Shown here: piece after piece, positions 3,277 to 6,145 of the stretch
Numbering within the stretch: the first letter of the stretch is position 1
How the letters are laid out: the number at the start of each line of letters is the position of its first letter
Assembly (NCBI GenBank): GCA_002786505.1
Contig: PCTK01000194.1
Coordinates: 1-6,145 of the forward strand
Length of the DNA: 6,145 nt
Origin: Nitrospinae bacterium CG22_combo_CG10-13_8_21_14_all_47_10
GTDB taxonomy: Bacteria; Nitrospinota; Nitrospinia; Nitrospinales; VA-1
Direction: 5' to 3'
Translations under genes and position numbers: made by a program
Notes under the pieces: model-generated
The model's database searches: none
The model's input: the letters and a program-made list of their open reading frames with translations, nothing else
What the model was told of the DNA's origin: nothing

Positions 3277-6145
3277 ATGTTTGGTGTCAAAAAGGGGTGG
3301 AAAAACTGGCATGCGTTTGCGGTCACGCTCGTGACTTTGGGGCTTTGTGTCCCTGCAGGCGCTGTCTCGACTGACCATTCACATGGCGGTCACAATCTCG
3401 GCAACCCGGCGGTTGACAAACCGGCGTGGTTGGAAAAACTTGAAAACCAGGTCGACCATGAAGAGTTAATGGGCGGCATGGAAGGTCGGCAGGAAAAAAT
3501 GGACAGGACCTTCATGAAGGTCATGGACCAGTTGAAGACAAAACTCAAAGAACACGCCAGCCCGGCCTCTTCCGGCGGCGGGTTTCACGACTCCTGGGCC
3601 GCCCATCAGTTGGGGCAGAGTTATCTCCTAGGGCCTACGGAAGCGGCGGCCACAGTTTACAAAGGCGCCCATTGTCCCAGTAACATTCCAGTTAAAAAAT
3701 ACGAAGTCTCCGCGATCAATGTAGAGATCACCCTGAACCAATGGGGAGATTACTACCCAGGCTATATGTATGTCCTGGATAAAGAGATCGACAGGGTTCG
3801 TGCTGAAGAAGAAAAGAATGCGACAGCTCGTGAAGATGAACTTGATCCGGGTGCGGTTTCTAACGGCCTGCAGGGCGATGCGATTCAGCCTTTTATCATT
3901 CGTGCCAACCAGGGCGATTGTCTTCGCATTAAATTCACCAACCAGTTGGAAGATGAAGATGCCGGTTTCCAGGTGAATGGTTCCGCAATGATCATCAGCT
4001 CCAGTGGACAGCCCAACACGGCGGCCACTCCGGGTGCGATTGTTGCCGCCGGGCAGTCACAGGAATACGAATGGTACATTCCCATAGATGAGCAGGAAGG
4101 CGGACACATGATCCAGAATCATGCGGGCCGTGATCCTTCTTCATTGGGTTTGATCGGTGCCATGATTGTTGAGCCAAAAGGTTCCCGTTATCTGGATCCA
4201 TGGACAGGCGCCCCGCTGGAAAGCGGCTGGATGGCTATGATCGCCAATGACGAGGCTCGTGATTTCCGCGAGTTTGGCCTGATGTACCATGAAGTGGGGG
4301 ACGAGTCTTTCCGTCCTCTCAACCGCCATGGTGAAATGATTCCTCAGCGTGACCCACAGACAGACGCATACCGTCCTTCTGCTCGCGCTATGAACTTCCG
4401 CTCTGAGCCTTTTGGTATCAATAACCTGGCTCAGCAGGAGAAGAAATTTCATTTTGAAGATGAGTCTCTGGCTTACAGTTCTTATACTTTTGGAGATGCT
4501 CCGACGACGATCCCCCGTTCTTACCTGGGTGACCCGGCGAAGTTCCGTTTGATTCATGGTGGTGGTGAGGTTTTCCATTCTCATCATCCGCATGGTGGAA
4601 CCATCCGTTGGACCCGTTCTCCGAAACGGGAAGTGCAAATTTCAAACTTGATCACGGCCGCTTATGATGGTCCGGTCAAGTACCCCGTTGTTCGCACCAC
4701 GACCGACCGGGTTGACGTTGAAGTTATTGGACCCTCCGAGGTTCTGGACCTTGAGACCGAGTGTGGTTCCGGCCTTTGTCAGCGTCTTGCTGGCGACTTC
4801 CTGTTCCATTGCCACGTTGCGCATCATTACGTAGCGGGTATGTGGGGCTACTGGCGGGTTTACAACACCCTGCAGGATGGCAACTACCCATTTGGAAGCA
4901 CCGATATCATGCGTCCTTTGAAAGAGCTTCCTGATCGTGCGGGACGTATTCCGAAAGGACAAACTTCAGACAAACTGGTCGGTAATACCATGGACTGGTT
5001 TGGCAAGAAGTTTAAAATTGTCGGGGATGGAAAAAGCGACTGGAGCAAGGAAACACCGGTTGTCAATGTCAAAGACTGGGTGAAGTACATGCTTCCTCCC
5101 AAAGGCCAACCCGGTCATGTTGAGGATCAGATCAAGCAGATCAAGGCTTATGACGGTTCTGTCTGGGATTACGACTGGAAAGGCAGTCAGGCATTGTCAG
5201 AACGGGAAACCATTACAAAATGGCCGAAGTTCAAAACCCCGCATCCCGGCAAACGCCATCCACTTCAGTTTGATCAGCACGGCAAACTGGCGTGGCCTCA
5301 TATGACGCCGCATTTTGGTAAGCGTGTTCCCTTTGCGCGTAACCATGGTGGCGCTCCCTGGCTGGAGCCGTTCCATTTGCAGACGGATCACGATGTCATA
5401 ACAGCGACTGAATCCGGTAGTACTCGAAGTGGTTCAGAGATGGAGAATACGGGTGGCGCCAAACCGGGTGAGCAGGGCCGTTGGAGCCTTTGTCCCGCTG
5501 GTGCCGGACGCAAGCAGTACAACCTCCATTTCATCAATACTCCGATTGAGCTTTCGGGTGCGGTCGGAAATACTCCGCCGGTCATCGATAAATACGGCCT
5601 GATCTATGTTATCGATGAGCAAATGGCAGAAGTGAAGGCAGATCCTAAAAAAGCCATTCCGCTGGTCATTCGTGCCAACGTGTATGACTGCGTGGACCTT
5701 CTGCTTTCGAGCGAATGGGATGATGATGATTTTACCAACTTTCAGATGTCTAAAATCAACATTCATCCGCATTTCTTCCAGTTCGACAACCAGGCTTCAG
5801 ACGGCGTAATTTCAGGTTTCTCTTACGACCAGTCCATGAGGTCTTACACGCAGTTCACCAAGAAGATGAAAGACGGGCATCATGTCAGCATGCCGATTCC
5901 GATGAACGCCAAGCTGTTGAAGGCGACGAAACCGGGTGCTGACACGATCGAGATTCAGATGGCAGAGCATTCGCCGACTTACCATGTTGGGGCTGATATC
6001 ATTGTTGGTATCGAAGTTCCCAATGGTAAAGACGCGCGCTGGATCACGAACATCACGCCCGATCCCAATAAAGGCCCGGCCAAAGACGGCAAATACACCA
6101 TCAAATTTAGCGAAGGCATGACGCATGCTCACGCGGCGGGACAGA
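3277..6145 (+). CDS. Large exported multicopper oxidase (MnxG/MofA-like cupredoxin protein), 3' end outside the window
   Basis: The frame is open from ATG 3277 to the window edge: 956 residues without a stop, C-terminus missing. Residues 1-29 are a Sec signal peptide (K-K-G-W-K-N-W, a hydrophobic run, cleavage after A27-G28-A29), so the protein acts in the periplasm or outside. The mature start is His-rich (D-H-S-H-G-G-H). A helical, charged stretch covers about 60-95. Cupredoxin module 1 covers about 133-300 and ends G-L-I-G-A-M-I-V-E-P. The classical motif III H-x-x-H-x-H is at 434-439, and motif IV, H-C-H-x-x-x-H-x-x-x-x-M, at 511-522, gives a full type 1 copper site (H434, C512, H517, M522). 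A linker of about 190 residues leads to module 2 (about 739-905), with H830-P-H832. Module 1 has Q-V-N and Q-N-H where His-x-His copper motifs would be expected. The substrate is unknown: metal oxidation (Mn, Fe, Cu) is possible by family resemblance only. Codons are strongly biased (CGT/CGC for Arg), suggesting high expression. Confidence 0.9.
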   Translation, partial: MFGVKKGWKNWHAFAVTLVTLGLCVPAGAVSTDHSHGGHNLGNPAVDKPAWLEKLENQVDHEELMGGMEGRQEKMDRTFMKVMDQLKTKLKEHASPASSGGGFHDSWAAHQLGQSYLLGPTEAAATVYKGAHCPSNIPVKKYEVSAINVEITLNQWGDYYPGYMYVLDKEIDRVRAEEEKNATAREDELDPGAVSNGLQGDAIQPFIIRANQGDCLRIKFTNQLEDEDAGFQVNGSAMIISSSGQPNTAATPGAIVAAGQSQEYEWYIPIDEQEGGHMIQNHAGRDPSSLGLIGAMIVEPKGSRYLDPWTGAPLESGWMAMIANDEARDFREFGLMYHEVGDESFRPLNRHGEMIPQRDPQTDAYRPSARAMNFRSEPFGINNLAQQEKKFHFEDESLAYSSYTFGDAPTTIPRSYLGDPAKFRLIHGGGEVFHSHHPHGGTIRWTRSPKREVQISNLITAAYDGPVKYPVVRTTTDRVDVEVIGPSEVLDLETECGSGLCQRLAGDFLFHCHVAHHYVAGMWGYWRVYNTLQDGNYPFGSTDIMRPLKELPDRAGRIPKGQTSDKLVGNTMDWFGKKFKIVGDGKSDWSKETPVVNVKDWVKYMLPPKGQPGHVEDQIKQIKAYDGSVWDYDWKGSQALSERETITKWPKFKTPHPGKRHPLQFDQHGKLAWPHMTPHFGKRVPFARNHGGAPWLEPFHLQTDHDVITATESGSTRSGSEMENTGGAKPGEQGRWSLCPAGAGRKQYNLHFINTPIELSGAVGNTPPVIDKYGLIYVIDEQMAEVKADPKKAIPLVIRANVYDCVDLLLSSEWDDDDFTNFQMSKINIHPHFFQFDNQASDGVISGFSYDQSMRSYTQFTKKMKDGHHVSMPIPMNAKLLKATKPGADTIEIQMAEHSPTYHVGADIIVGIEVPNGKDARWITNITPDPNKGPAKDGKYTIKFSEGMTHAHAAGQ

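Noticed and set aside
3339..3351. Lipobox-like L-G-L-C at residues 21-24 of the oxidase signal peptide
   Set aside because: Leucine directly before the cysteine is not accepted by lipoprotein signal peptidase, and a good A-G-A cleavage site follows at 27-29.
4141..6132. Several minus-strand open frames of 60-165 codons under the oxidase gene
   Set aside because: They are shadows of a long, strongly codon-biased plus-strand gene; none shows a ribosome site or recognisable domain.

Overview
The window carries four recognisable protein genes plus short regulatory DNA. The organism is probably a Gram-negative environmental bacterium: it has a periplasmic HtrA protease, an assimilatory iron-sulfur APS reductase and a very large secreted multicopper oxidase. 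The repeat style at the left edge and the flavour of the multicopper oxidase make me think of Nitrospinota or a Nitrospirota/deltaproteobacterial relative. That is an impression from memory, not a proof, and there is no rRNA or other phylogenetic marker here.

Layout. Bases 1-140 are intergenic: a truncated inverted-repeat element at the left edge, then a G-rich element. An EcfT/CbiQ-like membrane protein (141-815, +) converges with a cysH-type APS reductase (833-1525, -), with only 17 bases between the two stop codons. The 184-base divergent region 1526-1709 holds an excellent sigma70-type promoter (TTGACA, 17-base spacer, TATAAA) pointing right, towards a two-PDZ HtrA/Deg protease (1710-3062, +, GTG start). 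A 214-base intergenic region follows. It is AT-rich in its first half, then has a hairpin that overlaps the Shine-Dalgarno of a 13-codon leader ORF, then a strong Shine-Dalgarno (AGGAGGT) for the largest gene. That gene (3277 to the right edge, +) encodes at least 956 residues of an exported multicopper oxidase and is cut by the window end.

How they fit together. There is no obvious multi-gene pathway. The ECF T-component has no ATPase or substrate-binding partner in view. cysH would feed sulfite into cysteine synthesis. The HtrA protease would handle periplasmic protein quality, and the multicopper oxidase would act as a periplasmic or outer-surface oxidase. htrA and the oxidase gene lie on the same strand with no clear terminator between them, but the long gap, the leader elements and the different codon use suggest separate control.

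The most interesting object is the multicopper oxidase. It contains two readable copies of the same cupredoxin-type module. The first has lost the His-x-His copper motif (it reads Q-V-N) and the second keeps it (H-P-H). The type 1 copper site and the H-x-x-H-x-H motif lie between the two copies, so the copper motifs run in an order opposite to that of ordinary laccases.
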